The position numbers were made by a program, and so were the translations under genes. Shown here piece after piece: positions 1 to 7,025 of a stretch of 64,000 nt of DNA. Source of the DNA: Brevibacterium paucivorans. Its GTDB lineage: Bacteria; Actinomycetota; Actinomycetes; Actinomycetales; Brevibacteriaceae. The stretch spans positions 186,001 through 250,000 of the forward strand of contig NZ_JAFBCP010000001.1 in the NCBI RefSeq assembly GCF_016907735.1, written 5' to 3'. Under the pieces are notes generated by a model. It was not told the DNA's origin and did no database searches. It saw nothing but the letters and a program-made list of their open reading frames with translations. The stretch's first letter is position 1. The number at the start of each line of letters is the position of its first letter.

Positions 1-178
1 AGGCGTGGCAGATCGGTCGAGGTCTCTCACGGAACGAATCTCGATGATGCCAAGGCTCTGCGGCCGTGGGTTAGCTCGGGATTCGTACTGGCCAGCATTG
101 ATACGGATCTCCGCGTCTTTGAGCAGAGACGGGATATTGAGTCGCTGACCGGCAGCGGGGTCACCTACGCTGGTGGGC
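1..178. other. unassigned segment before the erm leader
   Basis: No gene is supported here. Forward frame 1 is open from base 1 to a stop at 352, so the first half could be the 3' part of a gene entering from the left, but the translation is not one I recognise and an open frame of this length is not rare at this base composition. The erm promoter should lie in this stretch; I could not pick out convincing -35/-10 boxes. Confidence 0.3.
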
Positions 179-223
179 ATGTTGTTCTACGGCACTGCTT
201 CGCTGCGTCTGCGCAGCCGCTAA
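179..223 (+). CDS. erm leader peptide (14 aa, RLR type)
   Basis: A 14-codon ORF starts at ATG 179 and ends at TAA 221-223, encoding MLFYGTASLRLRSR. It contains the Arg-Leu-Arg motif typical of one class of macrolide-stalled Erm leader peptides, and its GTAxLRLR core resembles what I recall of the Erm(X) leader. It lies 102 bases upstream of the methyltransferase start and its last codons form the 5' arm of hairpins in the intervening leader. The known role of such peptides is to stall the drug-bound ribosome and refold the mRNA so that erm is translated. A GTGGG stretch just upstream is a modest ribosome binding site. Confidence 0.75.
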   Translation: MLFYGTASLRLRSR

Positions 224-325
224 CAGCGGCGGGCACCCTCCACAGGTTGTTGCTCCCGCACCCGGTGATCACGGCCGGGCGGCTCTTTCAGCGTGCCCGG
301 CTCCGCAACAACCACGGAGCAAACA
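202..325 (+). promoter_or_regulatory. erm translational attenuator
   Basis: Several perfect inverted repeats are stacked between leader peptide and erm: GCTGCG 202-207 with CGCAGC 212-217; CCGCT 217-221 with AGCGG 225-229; CGGGCAC 230-236 with GTGCCCG 293-299; CCCGG 261-265 with CCGGG 275-279; and GCTCCG 300-305 with CGGAGC 315-320. The last stem contains the GGAG (316-319) that serves the GTG start at 326, so it would hide the ribosome binding site. The first two overlap the leader codons, so a stalled ribosome would disturb them. This is the classical architecture of drug-inducible erm attenuation; the induced fold was not computed. Confidence 0.7.
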
Positions 326-1066
326 GTGCCTACCTATCGAGGTGGCCGTCATGAGCACGGCCAAAACTTCCTGACTGACCCATCCACCATTGCCACGATG
401 ACACGGCTCGTGGCTGCCACCGAAGGCCCGACCATCGAGATCGGCCCCGGTGACGGAGCACTCACCACCCCGCTGGCCCAGCTCGGGCGACTTGTGACAG
501 CCGTCGAGATCGACACCCGGCTCGCCCGACGCTTGACCCAACGACTCCCGTCGCACGTGGAGGTCGTCGCCGACGACTTCCTGACCTACCGGCTTCCAAC
601 ATCTGCGCATGTGCTCGTCGGCAACCTGCCGTTTCACCAGACCACGGCCATGCTGCGCCGCATCCTGCGCTCCCCGGCATGGACCGATGCAATCGTGCTC
701 GTGCAATGGGAAGTCGCGCGGCGCAGAGCGGGCGTCGGCGGTGCCACGATGATGACGGCGCAATGGGCGCCTTGGTTCGAGTTCACGCTTCACACTCGTG
801 TTCCCACTCGCGCCTTCACCCCGCGTCCGGGAGTCGACGGCGGAATCCTCACCATCCACCGTCGCGAACATCCGCTGCTGTCCCCGATGCGGCGACGCCA
901 GTTCCATGCCCTGGTCCACCGCGTCTACACCGGCCCCGGTCGCGGGCTGGCCCAGATCCTCGCGCGCACCACCTCGCTCGGGTCACCGCAGACCGCACAG
1001 GCGTGGCTGAGAGGCCCCGGCGTGACGGCTGCCGGGTTGCCGAAAGACCTGCCCGTCGAGGCATAG
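326..1066 (+). CDS. erm: Erm(X)-like 23S rRNA adenine N6-methyltransferase, C-terminally truncated
   Basis: The product (246 aa) would methylate the 23S rRNA adenine at the macrolide-lincosamide-streptogramin B site using SAM. The SAM motif EIGPGDGALT, the acidic ITAVEID-type motif (here VTAVEID) and the catalytic NLPFH are visible, and the N-terminus YRGGRHEHGQNFL matches Erm(X) from memory. GTG 326 is chosen because GGAG lies 6 bases upstream and the Erm(X) N-terminus aligns there; an in-frame GTG at 293 is an alternative. The frame stops at TAG 1064-1066, but the following in-frame codons to TGA 1151-1153 still encode an Erm(X)-like basic tail, so a Trp-to-stop change probably removed about 29 residues. 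The catalytic domain is complete, so activity may be kept. Confidence 0.85.
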   Translation: MPTYRGGRHEHGQNFLTDPSTIATMTRLVAATEGPTIEIGPGDGALTTPLAQLGRLVTAVEIDTRLARRLTQRLPSHVEVVADDFLTYRLPTSAHVLVGNLPFHQTTAMLRRILRSPAWTDAIVLVQWEVARRRAGVGGATMMTAQWAPWFEFTLHTRVPTRAFTPRPGVDGGILTIHRREHPLLSPMRRRQFHALVHRVYTGPGRGLAQILARTTSLGSPQTAQAWLRGPGVTAAGLPKDLPVEA

Positions 1067-1153
1067 GTGGACTTGTTCAAGACCACCGGTTCTTCACCGC
1101 CTGCACACCGTGCGCAGACGCAGCAGGTGAAGTCGAGGAGGCGCCGTCGATGA
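1067..1153 (+). other. in-frame remnant of the erm C-terminal tail
   Basis: Directly after the TAG at 1064-1066 the same frame continues as VDLFKTTGSS and ends in a run of five arginines before TGA 1151-1153. Erm(X) has a WIDLFQVTGSS-like segment and a basic end at this place (from memory), so the TAG corresponds to the Trp codon TGG. The TGA overlaps the ATG of the next gene as ATGA, meaning the original stop would have coupled translation of the two genes. Confidence 0.65.
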
Positions 1154-1845
1154 CCATCGCAGCGCGGCACCAGGCCTGCCGCTACACGTCAACAGCTAGG
1201 AGTGCCACGGAGCACCGTTCCGGTGAAACCTCCACAGAACTGGCAACGCGGCTGCTCGCAGAAGCACCGCAACGGGATTGGCGACTCCGTGACCTTGCCG
1301 CGCTAGTTCACCTTTCGGTGTCACAGCTGGGCAGAGCGTTCACACAACGATTCGGGATGCCACCCATGCGGTACCTGGCTCACATTCGGGCCCATCGGCT
1401 GGCTCACCTTCTGGTCGAGACTGATCTTCCCATCGGCGTCGCCATGACAAAAGTCGGGTGGCGCAGCCGTGGACATGCCGCACGGCAGTTCACCGACGTC
1501 ATCGGGATCAGCCCGTCCGAATATCGGCGCACTGCGATTGGGCGCACTCTCACGGAGACCAGCCCGTGGCCATCAGCCACGCAGGGCAGCCCCGAATCAA
1601 AGGGCCCCTCACGACAGGAGTGCCGTGATGCCGTCGGAGAGAATCTCTTGCGGACTGATCTGGTGCGTCGCATGGAGTCGCGCGTAGGTGGGGGCTTGGT
1701 CAGGGTCGATGGCGACGCGCTTCTCGTCAGACGCCATGGGAGCAGTCAGAGAGGCACCAATCACCATATTGGACAATCGGTAGGCCGTTCCAAGCGGATC
1801 CGGGGCATCCGCTTGTTCGAGCAGGACGCACATCCGCTCAGATAG
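1150..1845 (+). CDS. AraC-family HTH regulator with aberrant 3' extension
   Basis: From ATG 1150 the first ~130 residues carry an AraC/XylS-type double helix-turn-helix: ELATRLLAEAPQRDWRLRDL, then LSVSQLGRAFTQRFGMPPMRYL, then the second helix pair ending in the signature ISPSEYRR at about 1536. No ligand-binding domain precedes it. After SPSEYRR the remaining ~100 residues have no recognisable fold and lie antisense to the 3' half of tetR, so the true gene end was probably lost at a junction near 1540-1610. The ATG overlaps the ancestral erm TGA, suggesting an erm-araC operon. Whether it regulates erm or another element function is unknown. Confidence 0.6.
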   Translation: MTIAARHQACRYTSTARSATEHRSGETSTELATRLLAEAPQRDWRLRDLAALVHLSVSQLGRAFTQRFGMPPMRYLAHIRAHRLAHLLVETDLPIGVAMTKVGWRSRGHAARQFTDVIGISPSEYRRTAIGRTLTETSPWPSATQGSPESKGPSRQECRDAVGENLLRTDLVRRMESRVGGGLVRVDGDALLVRRHGSSQRGTNHHIGQSVGRSKRIRGIRLFEQDAHPLR

Positions 1846-2205
1846 GGCTAGGTACGCGGGGCCTCTAGGAGGGCGCATGCCGATGACTTGTCCAGCCCAC
1901 CGGTGGGTCGTGAGGTGCGCGAAGAATGCTTGCATCAGTGAGGGAAGGTCAGCAGTGCGGATAGATTCGGACATCACGGGATCATCCGCAAGCGCCGTGT
2001 CTAGGGCAAGATCGAATAGATCGTCAACTGATTCCACGCGGGAGTACAGGCTAGTTGGCGCGACGCCCACCTGCTCCGCTACGGCTCGCAAGGTGAGTGC
2101 CTTCAACCCACCGCCGTCCAGCAGTCTCACCGCCACCCTCGCAACCTCGACGATATCTACAGCACGGAGGCGTTGCACAGGTTTGCGATGTTCCCAGTAA
2201 CTCAC
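1609..2205 (-). CDS. TetR-family transcriptional regulator
   Basis: This 198-aa protein begins with a basic tail and a TetR DNA-binding domain: VDIVEVARVAVRLLDGGGLKALTLRAVAEQVGVAPTSLY gives helix 1 and the HTH with the conserved T-LR-(V/I)A-(x)-G-V-(x)-SLY pattern at about residues 16-60. The rest is a helical ligand-binding domain of unknown specificity. The start is GTG 2205; a TAGGCT box at 2212-2217 places transcription start close to it, so the message may be leaderless. It diverges from the tandem-GNAT gene, which it probably represses. Its last ~230 bases overlap the araC-like frame on the other strand. Confidence 0.85.
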   Translation of the reverse strand: MSYWEHRKPVQRLRAVDIVEVARVAVRLLDGGGLKALTLRAVAEQVGVAPTSLYSRVESVDDLFDLALDTALADDPVMSESIRTADLPSLMQAFFAHLTTHRWAGQVIGMRPPRGPAYLALSERMCVLLEQADAPDPLGTAYRLSNMVIGASLTAPMASDEKRVAIDPDQAPTYARLHATHQISPQEILSDGITALLS

Positions 2206-2264
2206 CCGACTAGCCTAACCAAACACGCTTCAGTTAGCTATCCGCACTATGTTAGGTTTAGTAC
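2206..2264. promoter_or_regulatory. divergent tetR / GNAT promoter with operator-like repeats
   Basis: The 59-base gap holds CCTAAC at 2214-2219 and its inverse GTTAGG at 2251-2256, with a further GTTAGC between. TATGTT (2249-2254) is a -10 candidate for the rightward gene, whose ATG at 2265 would be at or near the transcription start; TAGGCT read leftward at 2212-2217 is the -10 candidate for tetR. The repeats overlap both boxes, as expected for a TetR operator. Confidence 0.5.
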
Positions 2265-3365
2265 ATGCTTGATGCCACCGCCCTTCCGATGGTCTTGGGG
2301 AACACTCGTTTACGCACCTTGTCCGATCGGGACGCAGAAGCATTTGCGACAGGCACCAGACATGTATCTGTTCGGCGCTTCGGCCACCTTCCCGAGCCGA
2401 GCTACACCCCCGACTCCGTGCGGCGGATGATCCGCGAAGAGGTCGCCGCAGGCCTATCGTCCGGCACGTTGGCAGTCCTCGCGCTTGCGGATACCGAGAC
2501 AAACCGGTTTGTGGGCTCATTGGTGCTCTTCGACGTCAGTTCCGAGACTGCCGAGGTCGGGTTCTGGATTCATTCCAATGCTCGCGGAGAAGGGCACGCC
2601 CGTCGGGGGTTGGATCTGGCGTCGCGTTTCGCACGGAGCAGTGGGCTTCGAACCTTGACGGCGCGCACACTCCCGGAGAACAAGGCCTCCCAGCAATGCT
2701 TGACGACCGCAGGGTTCCGTGAGGTCGAGCGATCCGCAGGGACCACGCCCGCAGGACAGCAAGAGGAACTGTTTCATTACCGGCGCGATCTCATACCAAG
2801 CACCCAGTGGCCGTTGGTGACGGAACGGCTCCAACTTCGTCTGCATAATGCTGACGATGCCGAATGGCTTCACGAGCTGTATTCGCAACCCGACGTTGCT
2901 CGCTACCTGTTGGACGAGCCATGGACCGCAGAAGTCACCCGCGAAAAACTCGCCGAGCGGCTAGCGAAGACCAGCATCGATGGCGAGACTGGTGCACTTG
3001 CGCTGGTCATCGAACATGCCGACGCCCCGATCGGGGACGTCGCATTGTGGCTCACAGATCACGAACACCGCCAGGGCGAGATCGGGTGGGTCCTTGACCC
3101 GGCACACGGTGGGCAAGGTTTCGCCAGCGAAGCCGTCCGAGCGGTACTCGCCCTCGGGTTTGACCACTACAAGCTCCACCGCATCACCGCGCAGATAGAT
3201 GCCCGCAACAATGCCTCCGCAGCCCTCGCTCGCCGCGTCGGGCTCCGGCTAGAAGCACATCACATCCAGGACTGGTTCAGCAAGGGCGAATGGACCGACA
3301 CCCTCGTTTACGCGCCACTTGCCTCCGAAGAATGGGCGAGGCGTGAACTACGCGGAAGATTCTAA
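2265..3365 (+). CDS. tandem-domain GNAT N-acetyltransferase
   Basis: The 366-aa protein has two RimJ/RimL-like GNAT domains in series. The first (about residues 8-170) has the acetyl-CoA motif in EVGFWIHSNARGEGHARRG; the second (about 182-350) has GWVLDPAHGGQGFASEAV followed by LHRITAQIDARNNAS, a typical motif A/B. Both retain the R/Q-x-x-G-x-G/A pyrophosphate loop, so both may bind acetyl-CoA. Substrate is unknown; divergent control by a TetR regulator beside a drug-resistance gene makes a small-molecule or antibiotic substrate possible, but that is inference. No ribosome binding site precedes ATG 2265; a leaderless transcript is likely. Confidence 0.8.
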   Translation: MLDATALPMVLGNTRLRTLSDRDAEAFATGTRHVSVRRFGHLPEPSYTPDSVRRMIREEVAAGLSSGTLAVLALADTETNRFVGSLVLFDVSSETAEVGFWIHSNARGEGHARRGLDLASRFARSSGLRTLTARTLPENKASQQCLTTAGFREVERSAGTTPAGQQEELFHYRRDLIPSTQWPLVTERLQLRLHNADDAEWLHELYSQPDVARYLLDEPWTAEVTREKLAERLAKTSIDGETGALALVIEHADAPIGDVALWLTDHEHRQGEIGWVLDPAHGGQGFASEAVRAVLALGFDHYKLHRITAQIDARNNASAALARRVGLRLEAHHIQDWFSKGEWTDTLVYAPLASEEWARRELRGRF

Positions 3366-3381
3366 TCAGCATTCATGAGCG

Positions 3382-3912
3382 TCACGCCCTCGATGAATCG
3401 CGGTCAGCACCAAGACTAAGGCGCAGGACGACCTCATTGTGATCGCCTTCTCGACGCACCTCGGCATCAACGAAACCCAAACGACGGGCAAGGTTCAGCG
3501 ACCTCACATTATGTTCGTGAATCTCGACTTGAGCCTCAGTGACCCCGTAATCATCATGCAAACAGCCTAAAAGCCACTCTGTCGACCTCGAGGCGATCCC
3601 TTTGCCCCACATCTTGGGCAACAACACGTAGGCGATGGAAGCACGATGAGCCTCCTCGTCGATCGTTGCCTGAAGTGTGCCCAGTGGTTCATCGTCTCTG
3701 TCGTTCAAGATGATCCAGTTGAGCCATCTCACACCAAGACCCTGCGGTGCTCCCCCACAGAGGACCCTATAACGCTCTTGCAACTGTTCGAGGTTCTCAG
3801 GCGGTCGCTCATCAATAAAGGTATAGATGCGCATGTCTTGGAGCTCTTCAAACATCGACCGAGCATCAGATACCGCGAGGGGCCTGATCTTAATCTCGAA
3901 CTCGTCAGTCAT
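3382..3912 (-). CDS. GNAT-family N-acetyltransferase
   Basis: This 176-aa single-domain protein carries a GNAT core: RASIAYVLLPKMWGKGIASRSTEWLL contains the acetyl-CoA-binding G-K-G-I-A loop, followed by VTEAQVEIHEHNVRSLNLARRLGF, the conserved C-terminal strand and helix. It resembles ribosomal-protein or small-molecule acetyltransferases of the RimJ group; substrate unknown. It converges on the tandem-GNAT gene with 16 bases between stops and is the last gene before a long noncoding stretch. Confidence 0.75.
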   Translation of the reverse strand: MTDEFEIKIRPLAVSDARSMFEELQDMRIYTFIDERPPENLEQLQERYRVLCGGAPQGLGVRWLNWIILNDRDDEPLGTLQATIDEEAHRASIAYVLLPKMWGKGIASRSTEWLLGCLHDDYGVTEAQVEIHEHNVRSLNLARRLGFVDAEVRREGDHNEVVLRLSLGADRDSSRA

Positions 3913-4115
3913 CAGACCATCCTAAAGCCAAATCAAGCGACTTCTATCGGAGCCCAGGCAACACCCAAGCCAACCGGGCGACAACCCTTATGAGCATCGA
4001 TATACCTGCCCATGTCACCGAAACCCACTTGGACCCACCGAAACCACACACACCACCGCAGCCCGGAGAGGGAACACCTTGTCCGCAATAGGTCCTTAAA
4101 AGGTTCTATAGATCG

Positions 4116-4169
4116 GCGCAAAGCGAGCGAAACTACGCAATATAAAGCGCCGTATTGTTCGCTTTGCGC
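4116..4169. repeat. nested inverted repeat (cruciform-like)
   Basis: GCGCAAAGCGA at 4116-4126 is exactly complementary to TCGCTTTGCGC at 4159-4169, and inside the loop CAATA 4138-4142 pairs with TATTG 4153-4157. No T-run follows on either strand, so it is not an obvious terminator. Confidence 0.6.
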
Positions 4170-4253
4170 TGTCTGTCCTTGGGCCATCGCCTCCGCGCCG
4201 CTCAGCTTTGCGCCACCTAAGGTCGGCTACATCACCACACGCTCCGACCTCAT

Positions 4254-4382
4254 TTACCCACCACAGCTCGATCCAATGTGTTGAGTAAACACCACTTTTG
4301 ATCGTTTTGTTCACGTTTTTGGGTGAAAAATGGGCCTTTACCCAACACAGCAAGTCCAAAACTACTCACGTGTGGTGGGTAA
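4254..4382. repeat. 12-bp inverted repeat with 105-bp spacer
   Basis: TTACCCACCACA (4254-4265) and TGTGGTGGGTAA (4371-4382) are exact inverse copies. The right copy runs into GTAAC-TAG-GTTAC (4379-4391). The pair could be protein-binding arms or ends of a tiny element; no coding sequence lies between. Confidence 0.5.
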
Positions 4383-4435
4383 CTAGGTTACGGACCAAAA
4401 AGGGGGAACGATGACCCGACCCAGCAACGCACCAA

Positions 4436-4478
4436 GCAAAAAGTCTCGGGACATCGAGTGAACGATGTCCCGAGACTT
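4436..4478 (-). terminator. terminator of tRNA-Ala
   Basis: AAGTCTCGGGACATCG (4441-4456) is the exact inverse of 4463-4478 with a 6-base loop, and on the minus strand the stem is followed by a TTTTT run. It lies directly downstream of the leftward tRNA-Ala. Confidence 0.85.
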
Positions 4479-4485
4479 CACACTG

Positions 4486-4558
4486 TGGAGGTAAGGGGAT
4501 TCGAACCCCTGACCTTCTCCATGCCATGGAGACGCGCTACCAACTGCGCCATACCCCC
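4486..4558 (-). tRNA. tRNA-Ala (anticodon GGC)
   Basis: The minus strand folds as a cloverleaf: acceptor GGGGGTA (4558-4552) pairs with TACCTCC (4493-4487) including one G-U, the anticodon stem TCTCC/GGAGA closes loop ATGGCAT with anticodon GGC, and the T arm contains GGTTCGAATCC. Discriminator is A; CCA is not encoded. 73 bases. Confidence 0.95.
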
Positions 4559-4650
4559 GAGCACTCGACCTATCTTAAAGTTTCAGCTCCCGGAATGCAA
4601 AACCGCTCTCAAACCAAACGCCCAGCTTGACCAAATAAGCTGATCTCATC

Positions 4651-5598
4651 ATGGACTTTATTGACTCAGTCGCCACGACTTTCGACATCCCCGTGGAAGC
4701 GGGAACGCTTACCACCTCGGCGTGGCTGTACCCTCCCACCCACGTAGAAACCGCCTCGGCGACTTCTTCACACCGCCCCATCCTTTTCATTCACGGATTC
4801 CGCGGCGACCACCACGGCATGGCCCTCATCGCACACAACCTGCGCACGCACGAAGCGCTGGTCCCTGACCTTCCCGGCTTCGGCCAGACTCCCCCACTGC
4901 CAACCACGACCCTCGATTCTTACACCAAGTTCATCGACGAACTGTACGCACAAGCCACGACCCACTTCGGCACAGAACCGGTGCTGGCCGGTCACTCGTT
5001 CGGCTCGATCCTCGCGGCACACTGGGCAGCCAACAATCCCACCATTCCCGGGCTCGTGCTCATGAACCCCATCACCATCTCCCCTCGCGACAGCGCCGGC
5101 AAGATCGCAACCAAAATCACAGAGCTGTACTACCACCTCGGCCGGGACCTGCCCACACACCTGGGCCGTAGCCTGCTCTCCAACTGGCTAATCGTCCGTG
5201 CCATGAGCATGACCATGGCCACTACCGACGACCCTGGCCTGCGCAAATACATCCACGAGCAGCACCACCGCTACTTCTCCACCTTCTCTGACCCCCACAC
5301 GCTCAGTGACGCTTTCGACGTGTCCATGACCGCTAGCGTCGCCGAGGTGTCAGGCCGGCTGACAATGCCCGTGTTAGTGATTGCCGGGCAGCGCGACTTG
5401 ATTGTGCCCATCCAGTCAACAAACAAGTTCATCGAAACACTTCCCAACGCCCGTGCCCGCGTCTTCGACGGAGTCGGCCATCTGGTCCACTACGAAGCAG
5501 CCGAAGCCACCGCTCGGGCAATTGAAGACTTCGCTGATGAACTCAGCGACTCTGCACACTGCACGCAACCAGAAAGGATCACCCATGGCACTCGTTAA
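4651..5598 (+). CDS. alpha/beta-hydrolase
   Basis: This 315-aa cytoplasmic protein has the alpha/beta-hydrolase pattern: oxyanion-hole HGFRGD at about 48-53, nucleophile elbow GHSFGS with Ser116, acid Asp249 in GQRDLIVP, and His277 in GVGHLVHYE. A lid region rich in helices lies between (about 145-225). The substrate cannot be told from sequence. Its last 14 bases overlap the downstream ABM-domain gene, so the two are probably co-transcribed and translationally coupled. Confidence 0.85.
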   Translation: MDFIDSVATTFDIPVEAGTLTTSAWLYPPTHVETASATSSHRPILFIHGFRGDHHGMALIAHNLRTHEALVPDLPGFGQTPPLPTTTLDSYTKFIDELYAQATTHFGTEPVLAGHSFGSILAAHWAANNPTIPGLVLMNPITISPRDSAGKIATKITELYYHLGRDLPTHLGRSLLSNWLIVRAMSMTMATTDDPGLRKYIHEQHHRYFSTFSDPHTLSDAFDVSMTASVAEVSGRLTMPVLVIAGQRDLIVPIQSTNKFIETLPNARARVFDGVGHLVHYEAAEATARAIEDFADELSDSAHCTQPERITHGTR

Positions 5599-5866
5599 GA
5601 TCAACCAGCTCTCAGTCGAACCTGGCCAGGCCCAAGAGCTTGAGGCTCGTTTCGCCGCACGCAAGAAATCAGTTGACCAGGAGCCGGGCTTTCTAGGTTT
5701 CGAGCTTCTGCGTCCCACCGGTGACAACACCGACTACTTCGTTGTGACCCGGTGGGAATCTGAAGAGTCGTTTCAGAACTGGGTTGCTAAGCGCCACCCA
5801 CGCAACCCAAACGAGACCGTCTCTGCGGCGAAAGGGATGCTCGAGTTCGAGGTTGTAGAACTCTAA
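5585..5866 (+). CDS. antibiotic-biosynthesis monooxygenase (ABM) domain protein
   Basis: Starting at ATG 5585, with GAAAGGAT upstream as ribosome binding site, the 93-aa product has the dimeric ferredoxin-like ABM fold signature: a first strand ALVKINQLSV, helix 'GQAQELEARFAARK', then GFLGFELLRPTG, and DYFVVTRWESEESFQNW. Such small proteins include haem-degrading HmoA-like enzymes and quinone-type monooxygenases; I cannot separate these here. It overlaps the hydrolase gene by 14 bases in another frame. Confidence 0.8.
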   Translation: MALVKINQLSVEPGQAQELEARFAARKKSVDQEPGFLGFELLRPTGDNTDYFVVTRWESEESFQNWVAKRHPRNPNETVSAAKGMLEFEVVEL

Positions 5867-5881
5867 GCTACCGGGCTGGGC

Positions 5882-6346
5882 CTACCGCCACTCACCGTAG
5901 AAGTCACGCTGAGGCTTAGAATTGCCGTCCCGTTCAGCTTGCTTGGCTTCGCGGTAGGCCTGAGCCGCCAGCTTCGAATCCTCGTCAGGGTCTTTTGCGT
6001 ACGCCAGGCGGTTAGGCACAGTCGCCCTAGACACGGGAGACCCTGACACAAACGTGGCACGAGACAGTACGTTCGACGCCACCGACGACACCGCGATCAA
6101 CGCCAAGAATGCCACCACCGTGGCAAACGTGCGCCACACGCTGAAGCCTTCGGCCCACAGCGAATGCACGTAGGCAGCGACCAGAATCATGGGCATACCC
6201 AGGCCGGTGACCGGCGAAAACACGTTGATACGCGACAGTGCGTCCCGTGCCCGGAACATGGCGATGGACGACCCCAACACAATGAGGCATCCGCCAATAC
6301 CGAACACGCCTACCAAGACTGTGAAAAGAATATCCATGCCACTCAC
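5882..6346 (-). CDS. mnhG: Na+(K+)/H+ antiporter subunit G
   Basis: Last gene of the leftward mnh operon. The 154-aa product has three hydrophobic segments in its first ~90 residues and the MnhG/PhaG pattern GSSIAMFRARDALSRINVFSP, followed by a hydrophilic C-terminal tail of about 45 residues that is longer than in short MnhG proteins. MnhG is a small membrane subunit needed for assembly of the Mrp/Mnh cation/proton antiporter. Its ATG overlaps the mnhF stop by 4 bases. Confidence 0.9.
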   Translation of the reverse strand: MSGMDILFTVLVGVFGIGGCLIVLGSSIAMFRARDALSRINVFSPVTGLGMPMILVAAYVHSLWAEGFSVWRTFATVVAFLALIAVSSVASNVLSRATFVSGSPVSRATVPNRLAYAKDPDEDSKLAAQAYREAKQAERDGNSKPQRDFYGEWR

Positions 6347-6603
6347 CTGTGCCCTCGAGTGAGAATGCGAGACAGAGCCACGGTCGCCAAGATCCCCAGC
6401 AACGACGACAAGAAGAGCACGTCAATAACAATGGAGATGTTCACCAACATCCCAATAAATGCGAGGATTCCCACCGCCCCGAAGTACACAAGGTCTCCCA
6501 CCACGGCACGCGAACCGGACTCAGGTGCGGTGAGCGCGCGCACCAAACCCAAGACAATCGAGACGACAAGAATCGCGATGCACGTCCACAGAATGATCGT
6601 CAT
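6343..6603 (-). CDS. mnhF: Na+(K+)/H+ antiporter subunit F
   Basis: An 86-aa protein with three transmembrane helices and the MnhF/PhaF pattern VRALTAPESGSRAVVGDLVYFGAVG is found between mnhE and mnhG with 4-base overlaps on both sides. It is a small membrane subunit of the hetero-oligomeric antiporter. Confidence 0.92.
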   Translation of the reverse strand: MTIILWTCIAILVVSIVLGLVRALTAPESGSRAVVGDLVYFGAVGILAFIGMLVNISIVIDVLFLSSLLGILATVALSRILTRGHR

Positions 6604-7025
6604 GATTCCTCTTCCGTCGCCTGGCGTTTGTTTACATCCCCGTCGCCTGCGGTCAGGCCCACCGATTCAGGGATCTCCCCCGGGGCTCGCCCGCGAAGTG
6701 TCCTCAAAAGACGCGACTCCATATCGAATAGCCCTTCGAGTACTTCCTCTTCGGAATCCGCGAACATACTATGCACGAACAGCGTGGGTGGCGCGGTCGC
6801 CGTTCCCGGTCCCGTCGCAACCACCAGGGTTCCCGGCGTGATCGTAATCGACGAAGCAAACAGCGTAATTTCAACATCTGTCACGCACCGCATGGGCACT
6901 TCCACAATCATCGGTTTGCCATAGTCGCCTGTTTTGAACAGGTTGAGAACCACGTCGAGCGTTCCGCTGATGATCTCCTTGCCCAGCCACGCCAGGTACA
7001 CAATCGATCTCAGTGCCAACATCAT
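6600..7025 (-). CDS. mnhE: Na+/H+ antiporter subunit E
   Basis: This 141-aa protein matches MnhE/PhaE: a short hydrophobic N-terminal segment, then the conserved ITLFASSITITPGTLVV stretch and a hydrophilic tail with a diagnostic cytoplasmic region. It is shorter at the N-terminus than the usual ~160-aa subunit, so one of the N-terminal helices is missing or reduced. Overlaps of 4 bases join it to mnhD and mnhF. Confidence 0.88.
   Translation of the reverse strand: MMLALRSIVYLAWLGKEIISGTLDVVLNLFKTGDYGKPMIVEVPMRCVTDVEITLFASSITITPGTLVVATGPGTATAPPTLFVHSMFADSEEEVLEGLFDMESRLLRTLRGRAPGEIPESVGLTAGDGDVNKRQATEEES

Larger units (their letters stand above)
3913..4435. other. gene-free stretch rich in inverted repeats
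   Basis: About 520 bases without a convincing gene; short frames here have no recognisable sequence. It contains a cruciform-like repeat (4116-4169), a 12-bp inverted repeat separated by 105 bases (4254-4382) and the palindrome GTAAC-TAG-GTTAC (4379-4391). Base composition is richer in A/T than the flanking core genes. Lying between the accessory genes and tRNA-Ala, it could be the end of an integrated element, but I found no direct repeat of the tRNA 3' end and no integrase. Confidence 0.4.

Noticed and set aside
1..354. Open frame 1 from the window edge as a partial gene
   Set aside because: The translation is unfamiliar, the erm leader and hairpins lie within it, and no codon or motif evidence supports coding.
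4486..4558. tRNA-Ala as attachment site of the erm region
   Set aside because: I found no second copy of the tRNA 3' end in the window, so the link is unproven.
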